Part shown: positions 18,722 to 27,322 of the stretch, piece by piece
Numbering within the stretch: the first letter of the stretch is position 1
Layout of the letters: every line of letters starts with the position of its first letter
From: Gramella sp. AN32
GTDB taxonomy: Bacteria; Bacteroidota; Bacteroidia; Flavobacteriales; Flavobacteriaceae
Direction of reading: 5' to 3'
Length of the DNA stretch: 64,000 nucleotides
NCBI RefSeq assembly: GCF_023718305.1
Contig: NZ_QEYO01000008.1
Location: forward strand, 124,001 to 188,000
Program-made: the position numbers and the translations under genes
Notes under the pieces: model-generated
The model's input: only the letters and a program-made list of their open reading frames with translations
Told to the model about the DNA's origin: nothing
Databases searched by the model: none

Positions 18722-19354
18722 ATGAAGAAATTAATCTTGATTTTTTTGATGATTCATTCAGTTGATGGTATTTGTCAAAATAAAGCCTACAAATTTTATA
18801 ATGGCGAAGGCGATGAAATAAGTAGAAAACACTTTTATGAGGAAAAATTAAATTACAAAAATTTTCCACTCTATTTCGAAAGTGATACAGTGAGGTTTGC
18901 AGTATTATTCAGGAGAGAAAAAGAAGGTATTTTAAACGATTCAACATTCCAATCACTTAAAAATTATCTAAACACATTTAAAAATGAGCAAATTGATTCA
19001 AAAGATGTAATTGTGATAAATTATCTTACCGGAGTTCCTAAAGATGAACAGAATAGAAATTATAATACTACATGGAACATTTTTGATCGGGATTATATAA
19101 GGAAGTTAAATAGAATAGGCGATATTTCTCATTTTTGGATATCTTCTTTGGATAAAAAAAATTTGAAACACTTCTATAGTAACAGGATAGACTGGAAAAA
19201 AGATTCAGAAGATGTTATTCCAAAATTATTCTTCCCATACGAAACAACATATGGTTATTATATAATAATAAATTCTGAAGGTAAATATTACTACGCTTTG
19301 GGTGAATATGGAAAATATAATGTTTGGGAAAAAGCTGAAGAAATGTGGCATTAA
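18722..19354 (+). CDS. Secreted protein of unknown function
   Basis: 210 residues starting at ATG 18722 (a TTG at 18719 precedes it directly). It has a signal peptide (MKKLILIFLMIHSVDGICQ) and a mature part rich in Asn, Lys, Tyr and Phe with no motif that I recognise. The base composition is more AT-rich than the neighbours, which hints at an orphan or recently acquired gene. It stands alone between the M28 gene and a gene-free stretch. Confidence 0.6.
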   Translation: MKKLILIFLMIHSVDGICQNKAYKFYNGEGDEISRKHFYEEKLNYKNFPLYFESDTVRFAVLFRREKEGILNDSTFQSLKNYLNTFKNEQIDSKDVIVINYLTGVPKDEQNRNYNTTWNIFDRDYIRKLNRIGDISHFWISSLDKKNLKHFYSNRIDWKKDSEDVIPKLFFPYETTYGYYIIINSEGKYYYALGEYGKYNVWEKAEEMWH

Positions 19355-19584
19355 TGGGTACTACATCATTGCATTGAAATTATTATGTTTTGTGTAAATA
19401 ATCCATTTTATAGACTACTATCTACTTAAAAGTACAACAAGTTCTCATCAGTATTCCACTAACCTGTGATAGCTGTAGATAATACAGAATGATGTTAGTT
19501 CTACTTTTATAACGTTTCAGAGTAACCAAAATGTAGATGTAATTTACATTAAATTCAGTAGTGATTTAATATCAATAATATTCT
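19355..19584. other. Gene-free stretch ending in an orphan terminator
   Basis: About 230 bases without an open frame on either strand, between the orphan secreted protein and a terminator. No tRNA or known riboswitch shape is visible. It may be a long 3' UTR or hold a small RNA ending at the terminator; no consensus promoter was found to support the latter. Confidence 0.4.
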
Positions 19585-19610
19585 AAACCGAAGGCTGCTT
19601 CGGTTTTTTG
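19585..19610 (+). terminator. Intrinsic terminator, 231 bases from the nearest upstream gene
   Basis: A perfect 9-bp stem (AAACCGAAG / CTTCGGTTT), loop GCTG, then six T. It is unusually far from the stop at 19354. Confidence 0.85.
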
Positions 19611-19634
19611 TGTTTTTGTATTAACAATTATTTA

Positions 19635-19657
19635 CCTAATTCTTAAAGAAAATTAGG
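19635..19657. promoter_or_regulatory. Inverted repeat upstream of the PRC-barrel pair
   Basis: CCTAATT-N9-AATTAGG, 7 of 7 paired, ending 45 bases before the ATG at 19703. Its position suits an operator, but no regulator is known for it. Confidence 0.35.
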
Positions 19658-19702
19658 ACTGCCCCGCATTAACTTAGAGGTAAGAACCAAAAAATCAATA
19701 AT

Positions 19703-19891
19703 ATGGCAGAAATTAAAGTAGAAAAGAAAAAACCGGTATGGCCGTGGATATTACTAATACTGATTATTATAATCGCAGCAGCCTTATACTTTGTGGGACA
19801 GGCCGAGGATGATTCAATTGATGACGCTATGGAGGAGATGGAAGAAGTCTCATTTAATATCACCACAAATCAATTAACGCATATTGCTTAA
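19703..19891 (+). CDS. Small single-span membrane protein
   Basis: 62 residues: a basic N-terminus (KVEKKKPVW), one transmembrane helix (WPWILLILIIIIAAALYFVG), then an acidic tail (EDDSIDDAMEEMEE). It lies 25 bases before the PRC-barrel gene and is probably cotranscribed with it. The family is not recognised; the layout suggests a small inner-membrane stress protein with its acidic tail outside. Confidence 0.65.
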   Translation: MAEIKVEKKKPVWPWILLILIIIIAAALYFVGQAEDDSIDDAMEEMEEVSFNITTNQLTHIA

Positions 19892-19916
19892 TTAATACCA
19901 AAAAAATTAAAAAACT

Positions 19917-20930
19917 ATGAGTACGAAAAATGAAAAACATTTATACTATTTCAATGAATTAAGCGGATATAAGATCAGCAGTGGTGATCACGATATTCGT
20001 GGTTGGGCAGTAAAAGATCTTGAAAATAGAATTATTGGTAAAGTAGATAATTTATTGGTAAATAAAGATCTTGGAAAAGTAGTTTATATCGATGTAGAAG
20101 TAGATAAAACAATTATAGACGCAAATCATGATCCCTATTCTGAACCGGCAAATCCAAATGTTCGGGAATTTATAAACAAGGAAGGCGAAAATCATTTAAT
20201 AATTCCTATAGGCCTGGTAAGTCTCAATCCTGAAAGCAAATATGTTTACACTGAAACTATAGACTATCAAACATTTGCGGGAACGAAAAGATACCGGGCA
20301 GGAAATACTATAGATCGCGATTATGAAAGAGCGGTGTTAACTTCATACAATCGGAAAAACCGAAAAAGCAATATTGATAATGACCGTTACGAAGTTGAAA
20401 GAGATAGCAAAAGCGATATTACCAGAAGGAATGATGAATTAACTCAAGAGGAAATTGCCCAAGAGCGTTTAAGATTGGAGCGCGAAAAACTTGAACTTGA
20501 CCGGTTAGCTGAACAACGAAGAAATCAGGATCACGAAAGAACGCATGATGAAAATCTTAGAAATGAATCTACAGAGGAAAGGATCCAGCGGGAAAAAGCA
20601 AATATGAAGTATAAATCAGATAATCTTGACAATACTCGTCTAGATGAACCGGTCGTAGATCGTGATCATAAAGATTATGATGATACCTGGAAAAAGAATA
20701 CGGGAAGTACAACTGAGGATTTTAAAAACTATAAAAGGGAAAATACAGATACATCATGGAAAGAGGAAGGTGTGGAAAGACCCATAAGAACTCATGATGA
20801 AGATAAGAACTGGTCACGTGAGGAGACCAATCTTGACAGAGATGAAGCCAATAGAAAACGAAATAGAACTGAAACCGAAAGGGACGATGATTTTTATGAC
20901 AGAAATGAATTTCGGAACAGGAATTACTAA
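19917..20930 (+). CDS. PRC-barrel domain protein with long charged C-terminal tail
   Basis: 337 residues. Residues about 10-125 contain a PRC-barrel-like unit (GWAVKDLENRIIGKVDNLLVN, then IIPIGLVSLN), as in reaction-centre H subunit-like and general stress proteins. From about residue 130 to the end the sequence is almost entirely Arg, Glu, Asp, Lys, Asn and Thr, with a heptad-like stretch (EEIAQERLRLEREKLELDRL) suggesting coiled coil followed by disorder. There is no signal peptide. It is the second gene of a pair with the small membrane protein. Function is unknown; a stress-related cytoplasmic role is inferred. Confidence 0.8.
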   Translation: MSTKNEKHLYYFNELSGYKISSGDHDIRGWAVKDLENRIIGKVDNLLVNKDLGKVVYIDVEVDKTIIDANHDPYSEPANPNVREFINKEGENHLIIPIGLVSLNPESKYVYTETIDYQTFAGTKRYRAGNTIDRDYERAVLTSYNRKNRKSNIDNDRYEVERDSKSDITRRNDELTQEEIAQERLRLEREKLELDRLAEQRRNQDHERTHDENLRNESTEERIQREKANMKYKSDNLDNTRLDEPVVDRDHKDYDDTWKKNTGSTTEDFKNYKRENTDTSWKEEGVERPIRTHDEDKNWSREETNLDRDEANRKRNRTETERDDDFYDRNEFRNRNY

Positions 20931-20946
20931 GTTCTCTTAATCCAGG

Positions 20947-20980
20947 AAAAAGTGGGTACAGAAATGTTCCACTTTTTTTA
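20947..20980 (+). terminator. Intrinsic terminator after the PRC-barrel gene
   Basis: Stem AAAAAGTGG / CCACTTTTT with a 13-base loop and a T-run of seven. Confidence 0.85.
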
Positions 20981-21040
20981 TGTCCAATTCCAATATTTCA
21001 GAAAATTGTATCTTCCGGAATCTATTTTCAAATCTAATTC

Positions 21041-24000
21041 ATGCGTAACTTTTTCTTATTTTTTCTCTTTACATTTTTAAGTATATCGGTATTTTCTCAG
21101 AGTGTTGACCTTAGTTTACTGAAGAATAAAACACCAAGAAATATAGGCCCGGCTGGAATGAGTGGCCGAGTAACCTCAATTGATGTGGTGACGAGTGATC
21201 CAAACGTCATGTATGTAGGAACTGCTTCCGGTGGATTGTGGAAGTCAGTTAGTGGCGGAATCAAATGGGAACCCGTCTTCGATGACCAGGTTACCGCTTC
21301 AATTGGTTCAGTAGCCATTCAACAATCGAATCCTTCCGTTATTTGGGTAGGTACCGGTGAAGGTAATCCAAGAAACAGTTTGAATGGCGGTTACGGAATT
21401 TTCAAATCATTAGATGGAGGCCGTTCCTGGAAAAATATGGGACTTGAAAAAACACGGCATATTCACCGAGTGGTAATCGACCCTACCAATCCCAATATAG
21501 TATATGCCGCAGCCATTGGATCCCCCTGGGGCGAACACGAGGAGCGTGGTGTTTACCGAACAAAAGATGGTGGAAAAACCTGGGAAAAGATTTTATATAA
21601 CAATAAGAGGACCGGAGCTGCAGATTTAGTGATGGATCCTAAGAATCCCAACAAGTTAATCACTGCCATGTGGGAACATAAACGTGACCCTTGGTTCTTT
21701 AATTCCGGTGGGGAAGGTTCAGGAATGTATATCACCTACGATGGAGGAGATACCTGGCAAGAAAGAACTTCAAAAGATGGTCTTCCGGAAGGTGAACTGG
21801 GACGAATTGGTTTGGCTATAGCACCGAGCAATCCTGAAATTATCTATGCTCTCGTAGAATCGAAGAAAAATGCTTTATATAAAACTGAAGATGGCGGTTT
21901 TAACTGGAAAATGGTAAACAGCGATGAAAATGAAATTGGCAACAGGCCATTTTACTACAGCGATATTTTTGTTGATCCCCAAAATCCTAACCGCTTATAT
22001 TCAGTTTTTACCTATATCAATGTTTCCGATGATGGCGGTAAAAGTTTTGAAGAATTAATGCCCGCATACGGAGTGAGTAATGGAGTTCATCCAGATCATC
22101 ATGCGTGGTGGATCCATCCCGAAGATGGTGATTTTATGATGGATGGTAATGACGGAGGTTTAAATATCACCCGTGATCGCGGTAAAACCTGGCGGTTCGT
22201 GGCTAATCTACCGGTGGCACAATTTTATCATATAGCCGTGGATAATGAGTTTCCCTATAATGTTTATGGCGGAATGCAGGATAATGGCAGCTGGAGAGGT
22301 CCCGCTTATATCTGGAAAGATCAGGGGATTAGAAATTCCTATTGGCAGGAGATTTCTTTTGGGGATGGTTTTGATGTCGTGCCAGACAGGGATGACAGTC
22401 GATATGGGTGGAGTATGAGTCAGCAGGGATATGTAAGCAGGTATGATCATATCACCGGAAATAATTATCTGGTAAGGCCAACACATCCAAATCCTGAAGT
22501 TGAACTTCGCTTCAATTGGAACTCGGCCATCAATATTGATCCTTTCGATAATAACACCATTTACTTCGGAAGTCAGTTCGTGCATAAAAGCACAGATAAA
22601 GGTTTAACCTGGAAAATAATTTCACCAGATCTTACTACCAATGATCCGGAGAAACAGAAACAACAGGATAGCGGCGGATTGACCATTGACGCCACAGGGG
22701 CAGAAAATTATACTACGATTTTAGTCATTGAACCCTCCCCGGTAGAAGAAAATGTGATCTGGGTGGGAACAGATGACGGGAAAGTTCACATCACCAAAAA
22801 TGGTGGGAATTCCTGGGAAGATATTTCAAATATATCAGGCCTGCCTAGGGGTAGTTGGGTCACACAAATAAAAGCATCTACAAAAAATAAAGGTGAAGCT
22901 CTTCTGGTGGCTAATGATTACAGAAGGTTTAATTATAAAGCCTATGCTTTCAAAACGAGCAATTATGGTAAAACATGGACACGTATTGTTGATGAAAATG
23001 ATACAAAAAGCTATGCTTTAAGTATTCTTCAGGATCCTGTAGAAAAGAAATTAATGTTCCTGGGTACAGACGACGGACTTTATATTTCATTCGATGCAGC
23101 CAAAAACTGGCAAAAATACACCAATGGTTTTCCTACGGTTTCTGTAAAAGATATGGTAATTCATCCCCGGGAAAATGATTTGGTGCTGGGAACTTTTGGA
23201 AGGGCTGCCTGGGTTTTGGATGATGTGAAACCTTTTCGGGAAATTGCCAAAGATCCTTCCGTTTTAAATAAAAAACTCGAACTCTTCGAACCGCCAACAG
23301 CTTATCATACTGCCAATCAGCAACCCACAGGAAGCCGCTTTGGGGCCGATGCTACTTACCATGGAGAAAACCGTGAAGGCGGCGCCAGGATTTCATATTT
23401 TATTCAAATTCCAGAGAAGAAAGAAAAAGACACTCTTGAAGAAGTTTCAGCAAAAAAGAAATTTAAAAAAAATACCCCACTTAGAGATCAGGAAGGGGAG
23501 TCTCCAAATGTGCAAGAAATAGGGAAAGATAGTTTGGCTGAAATCGAGAAAAATGAAACCAAATGGGATAGTATTCACCTGAAAATTTATGAGGATAATA
23601 GACAAATTCGCCATTTAAAAGAGAAAGCACCAGATTCTACCGGAATGTATGTGATGAAATGGAACCTGGATGAAAAAGGAGTGCAAAATCCTTCCAGAAC
23701 AATTAATGAACTTAAAAATGAACCCGGCGGAATTAAAGTCTTGCCGGGAGCATATCGATTAGTCATGGAATTTGGGGATCAAACTTCAGAAGAAATAATC
23801 AAGGTTGAGCCCGATCCCCGTTTAGATAATTCCATGGAAAATAGCCGGGAAATATATAATAGCCTGAAAGGTTTAAATGATATGACCCAACTCGCAGCAA
23901 ATGCTGTGGAACAATTAGTTCAAAGTAAAAATACTGCGGAAGGTTTAAAGGAAAAGATCAACAAGACTGAAAGCCTAAAAGAGCAATATAAAGAACAGAT

Positions 24001-24325
24001 GACGGAAACGGATACTATCGTTAAGAAAATAGATGAACTTCTTGCCCTATACCTTGGTGAAATTGATAAAAGACAGGGCATTACCCGAAATAGGGAAATG
24101 ACCGTTATGAATAGGATTTACCTAGCTTCAGGATATATAAGTAGCAGGCAGAATGGAATTACTGAAACTGAAGAAATCTTGATGAAACAGGCAAAAGACG
24201 AATTAAATTCAGCTTTGGAAAAAACCAACGTATTTTTTAATAAAGACTGGCCGGAATACAGAGTTGAAATGGAAAAAATTGATATTCCGGTTTTTAAAGA
24301 AATCAAACAATTTAGGTTAGAATGA
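21041..24325 (+). CDS. Large exported BNR/VPS10-like beta-propeller protein
   Basis: 1094 residues with a signal peptide (to about 20, ...SISVFSQ). Residues about 25-720 hold many BNR/sortilin-type blades with the S/T-x-DGG-x-x-W signature (SLDGGRSW, TKDGGKTW, TYDGGDTW, TEDGGFNW, SDDGGKSF, TKNGGNSW), enough for one or two propellers. The last 300 residues are charged and helical with likely coiled coil (LVQSKNTAEGLKEKINKTESLKE is in this part). Such proteins are annotated as glycosyl hydrolases in Bacteroidota, but no catalytic residues are evident; a binding or scaffolding role outside the cytoplasm is more cautious. Confidence 0.88.
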   Translation: MRNFFLFFLFTFLSISVFSQSVDLSLLKNKTPRNIGPAGMSGRVTSIDVVTSDPNVMYVGTASGGLWKSVSGGIKWEPVFDDQVTASIGSVAIQQSNPSVIWVGTGEGNPRNSLNGGYGIFKSLDGGRSWKNMGLEKTRHIHRVVIDPTNPNIVYAAAIGSPWGEHEERGVYRTKDGGKTWEKILYNNKRTGAADLVMDPKNPNKLITAMWEHKRDPWFFNSGGEGSGMYITYDGGDTWQERTSKDGLPEGELGRIGLAIAPSNPEIIYALVESKKNALYKTEDGGFNWKMVNSDENEIGNRPFYYSDIFVDPQNPNRLYSVFTYINVSDDGGKSFEELMPAYGVSNGVHPDHHAWWIHPEDGDFMMDGNDGGLNITRDRGKTWRFVANLPVAQFYHIAVDNEFPYNVYGGMQDNGSWRGPAYIWKDQGIRNSYWQEISFGDGFDVVPDRDDSRYGWSMSQQGYVSRYDHITGNNYLVRPTHPNPEVELRFNWNSAINIDPFDNNTIYFGSQFVHKSTDKGLTWKIISPDLTTNDPEKQKQQDSGGLTIDATGAENYTTILVIEPSPVEENVIWVGTDDGKVHITKNGGNSWEDISNISGLPRGSWVTQIKASTKNKGEALLVANDYRRFNYKAYAFKTSNYGKTWTRIVDENDTKSYALSILQDPVEKKLMFLGTDDGLYISFDAAKNWQKYTNGFPTVSVKDMVIHPRENDLVLGTFGRAAWVLDDVKPFREIAKDPSVLNKKLELFEPPTAYHTANQQPTGSRFGADATYHGENREGGARISYFIQIPEKKEKDTLEEVSAKKKFKKNTPLRDQEGESPNVQEIGKDSLAEIEKNETKWDSIHLKIYEDNRQIRHLKEKAPDSTGMYVMKWNLDEKGVQNPSRTINELKNEPGGIKVLPGAYRLVMEFGDQTSEEIIKVEPDPRLDNSMENSREIYNSLKGLNDMTQLAANAVEQLVQSKNTAEGLKEKINKTESLKEQYKEQMTETDTIVKKIDELLALYLGEIDKRQGITRNREMTVMNRIYLASGYISSRQNGITETEEILMKQAKDELNSALEKTNVFFNKDWPEYRVEMEKIDIPVFKEIKQFRLE

Positions 24326-24337
24326 TGTTTAAAAGAC

Positions 24338-24379
24338 GTTTTTGTTTGACCTTTCGTCTGCGCTCAAGGTGACAAAAAC
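24338..24379. repeat. Dispersed-type hairpin repeat
   Basis: GTTTTTGT (24338-24345) pairs with ACAAAAAC (24372-24379) and ACCTT with AAGGT inside, around TCGTCTGCGCTC. The core resembles the intergenic repeats often scattered through flavobacterial genomes. The surrounding 158 bases between the propeller gene and App1 hold no gene. Confidence 0.55.
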
Positions 24380-24483
24380 TTATGTTAGGTGCCTAAACGG
24401 ATAAACTATAAAAAATTTCTTGAAACCGACTATCCCCGAGGCTGAGCCGCCGGAGAATTTTAGAGATTAAAATAATCTATGAT

Positions 24484-25449
24484 TTAAATGATCCCAATTT
24501 TTTCAGAATGCTCAATTGCTTTCTGACTGAATTGAAAATAGCAGGTTTCAACATGCATGCTTTCAATATTTTGTAAAACTTCCTGCACTTCAGGTTTTTG
24601 TCTTTTTGATGTTTGCCGGATGTAAATCGCTTTTATATTTCTGGGGAAAGTTTTTACGATGCGCTCATATAAATAGGGATCATGTTGTGAATCATCGCCT
24701 ATAAGCACGTATTCCATATAGGGGTAAAAGGAAATAATATCCTTTATCTTAACGAATTTATGGTCATGATCCCCCCTACCCGTTTTTAAAAAATCCTTTA
24801 AACCGGTTTTTATTTGTTTCAGTTTAATAACCGCCTTGGGCAATTCATGAAGCCGGGCAAACTCATCGATAAAATCATATAAATTCCATTCACTACTGGA
24901 AACATAAAAAAAAGCATTTGCAACCGCCTTATCTTCCTGTCCCGCTGTACTTAAACGTTGATAATGTTTTACTACATCATCAAATATCTTCCGCTTATTG
25001 ATATTTTTGGATAACATCACATAAAGCTTTTTAAATGGCCGATTGCTGTGTGATATAAGGAAAGTGTCATCAATATCAGAAATTATCCCCAATTTACTTT
25101 TAAAAGGCTTTAAAAGCTCTCCCCGCTGTACAATCCCAAACTTTTCAAGACTGCATATAACAAAATATTCGTGCCAGCCACTTTCCAGAGGTTTTGTATA
25201 TGGAATCGTAAATCGAAAATAACCATCATCCATTGTTTTTGTAGTGATTTCAAGATCCTTAAACCTTAAAATAATTTCACGATTCGGAATAGGCTCTATC
25301 CTGAATTTATGGAGGATTGCATACGCATGTTTAATTCCCCTGCGATCTAATTCGTATTTATCTGGCGCCCAGGACTGGAAAACATGACCAAAAACAATCA
25401 ATTCCGAATCATTTACATATCCTCTGTAGAGCTTAAGATCAAGTTTCAC
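24484..25449 (-). CDS. Phosphatidate phosphatase App1-like (DUF2183)
   Basis: 321 residues. An N-terminal beta-rich part (about 1-115) is followed by a HAD-like phosphatase core: nucleophile motif SDIDDTFL near residue 125, the SSSEWNLYDF motif and IGDDSQHDPY near 240, the set that defines App1-type phosphatases, which turn phosphatidate into diacylglycerol. There is no signal peptide. It diverges, over 68 bases, from a diacylglycerol kinase that does the opposite reaction. Confidence 0.88.
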   Translation of the reverse strand: MKLDLKLYRGYVNDSELIVFGHVFQSWAPDKYELDRRGIKHAYAILHKFRIEPIPNREIILRFKDLEITTKTMDDGYFRFTIPYTKPLESGWHEYFVICSLEKFGIVQRGELLKPFKSKLGIISDIDDTFLISHSNRPFKKLYVMLSKNINKRKIFDDVVKHYQRLSTAGQEDKAVANAFFYVSSSEWNLYDFIDEFARLHELPKAVIKLKQIKTGLKDFLKTGRGDHDHKFVKIKDIISFYPYMEYVLIGDDSQHDPYLYERIVKTFPRNIKAIYIRQTSKRQKPEVQEVLQNIESMHVETCYFQFSQKAIEHSEKIGII

Positions 25450-25517
25450 AATCTTTAGATAATTTTAATTTCACTTTATTTCAAATTACCTAATTTTAAA
25501 CCAATCTATGCAGATAT

Positions 25518-26414
25518 ATGGAAGAATTTAAGGAAGTTTTATTGGTAGTTAACCCAATTTCAGGAGATCTCAATAAAGAAGAAATGATTGAGACGGTTCA
25601 AAGAGAGGTCGCTACCAAAGGGGGAATTACGCATGTTTTTGAAACCACCGGGAAAAATGATCAGGAGAAAATAAATAAATATGTGGAAGACTTTACTATC
25701 GATCGTATTTTAGTGGCTGGAGGCGATGGAACTATAAATCTGGTAGCGGAAGCAGTAAAAGATAGTGATCTAACCATTGGGATCATTCCTGCAGGTTCAG
25801 CGAACGGACTCGCTTTCAACCTGAATATCCCACGTGTTTTAAAAGATCAAATTGAAGTTGCTTTGGGAAAAACAAGCATGGATTTGGATATTTTGTGCCT
25901 GAACAATACCATCTGTTTGCATATGAGTGATCTTGGGATCAATGCTGAACTCATTCAAAATTATGAGAATTCTGATCTTCGCGGGAAATTCGGTTACCTT
26001 TTACAATCTATTCCCACCCTTATAAAAAGTGAATTTCCTTTTCAGTTTTCTATAAAAACAAAAAATATTGAAGTTGAAAAAGAAGGGATTTTACTTTGTT
26101 TTGCCAATGCTAAAAAATATGGGACCGGGGCTAATATTAATCCTTTGGGTGAGCCGAATGATGGCATTTTTGAGATCCTTGTCTTTAAGAAATTTGATAT
26201 TATTGAAATCCTGAAAACGCTAAGGAATGAGGTAGAATCTGATGCTGAATTTGTTGAAGTGATCCAGACGACGGAAGCTAAGGTAATTTGCAAAAAACCC
26301 ATTGCCTTTCAAATTGATGGGGAATTTATTGGAAAAGAAACTGAAATTGATATAAAAATTTTACCACAGAAGCTTCGTGTGGCTGTGCCACCTTCGGCTA
26401 TTCCAACGGCATAA
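25518..26414 (+). CDS. Diacylglycerol/lipid kinase (YegS/DgkB type)
   Basis: 298 residues; the nucleotide-binding motif AGGDGTINLV at about 68 and IIPAGSANGLAFNL at about 92 are diagnostic of the DAGK catalytic domain, with a C-terminal beta domain to the end. It phosphorylates diacylglycerol or a related lipid. The last 17 bases overlap the tail of the converging gene at 26398. It pairs divergently with the App1 phosphatase. Confidence 0.92.
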   Translation: MEEFKEVLLVVNPISGDLNKEEMIETVQREVATKGGITHVFETTGKNDQEKINKYVEDFTIDRILVAGGDGTINLVAEAVKDSDLTIGIIPAGSANGLAFNLNIPRVLKDQIEVALGKTSMDLDILCLNNTICLHMSDLGINAELIQNYENSDLRGKFGYLLQSIPTLIKSEFPFQFSIKTKNIEVEKEGILLCFANAKKYGTGANINPLGEPNDGIFEILVFKKFDIIEILKTLRNEVESDAEFVEVIQTTEAKVICKKPIAFQIDGEFIGKETEIDIKILPQKLRVAVPPSAIPTA

Positions 26415-27318
26415 AAATATCAGCCTTCCATTTTAAAGGTTCTGTATCTGTATTGGGATTATTATAAAATACTTCCATAGGTTTTAACTTTAAAACTTTT
26501 TCTGATTTGCTTGCCTCATAAAGCATTTCCTGCCAGGCCAAATGGGACATCCTATAATTTCCATTAAAAATTGCCTTCATCGCATTTTCAGTTTTAAATT
26601 GTTTCAGTTGGACATTTGGATCTTTGGGAAGAGAATCTTTTGGTTTTACCGGATAGCAAAAATCAAAATCAATAAGATCTGTAGAGCGGTCCCAGAAAGT
26701 AACTTTTACAAAAGGATAGCCATCTCTTTCCAGATTATTGTTTAAAAAATAATCTTCCAGAATATCAATAGTACTAACCATTTCTAGAGCCTTTTGACTT
26801 GCTGGAATCGCTTTGGATGTATTACAAATGCAGAACTGGGAAGGAGTTTGAGCGACTCCCTCGTTAATTTCTATTTTATAAGTTGCTTTCTTGTTTTTAA
26901 CTGATTTTACAAACGTGGTTATATACAATTTAACCGAATCTACCAGTTTATTATCCTGGAAAGGATTTAAAATCTGGAGACGATTTTTTAGCTTATTCCT
27001 TTCAGAAGTAAAATTTAAGGAGATCGCTGTTTTCGAAGTGTCAATAGGGTCGAATTGCCAATTCAGAAGAATTGCTGGCTGTTGATTTTGCAGAATTTTC
27101 TGATCTAAAGATTTATATTCTTTCGCAGCAATCCTGGAAATTTTATCTTTTTGAGGTTCCAGACCAAAATTCCTTAGATCCCCGGTTTCATAAAAAACCT
27201 GGGAAACACTATTGTTTACCGTAAAATTGAGAGTGTAATCGTATTTTTTAATAAAAAGGTACCAGCCTGTTATTCCTATAGCGAGGATAAACAGGAAAAG
27301 AATAATTTTTTTGAGCAT
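26398..27318 (-). CDS. Membrane-anchored protein, SRPBCC/GyrI-like folds suspected
   Basis: 306 residues with one N-terminal transmembrane helix (IILFLFILAIGITGWYLFI) and a large exported part. The N-terminal half (FTVNNSVSQVFYETGDLRNFG) recalls polyketide-cyclase/START-like membrane proteins, and the C-terminal end (MEVFYNNPNTDTEPLKWKADIFMPL) resembles the end of a GyrI-like/effector-binding domain; both are weak impressions. It starts 4 bases after the stop of the haloperoxidase-type gene, so it may be the last gene of that operon. Confidence 0.7.
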   Translation of the reverse strand: MLKKIILFLFILAIGITGWYLFIKKYDYTLNFTVNNSVSQVFYETGDLRNFGLEPQKDKISRIAAKEYKSLDQKILQNQQPAILLNWQFDPIDTSKTAISLNFTSERNKLKNRLQILNPFQDNKLVDSVKLYITTFVKSVKNKKATYKIEINEGVAQTPSQFCICNTSKAIPASQKALEMVSTIDILEDYFLNNNLERDGYPFVKVTFWDRSTDLIDFDFCYPVKPKDSLPKDPNVQLKQFKTENAMKAIFNGNYRMSHLAWQEMLYEASKSEKVLKLKPMEVFYNNPNTDTEPLKWKADIFMPLE

Positions 27319-27322
27319 AAAG

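Noticed and set aside
22208..22585. 125-codon minus-strand frame
   Set aside because: Shadow inside the propeller gene; no motif, improbable composition.
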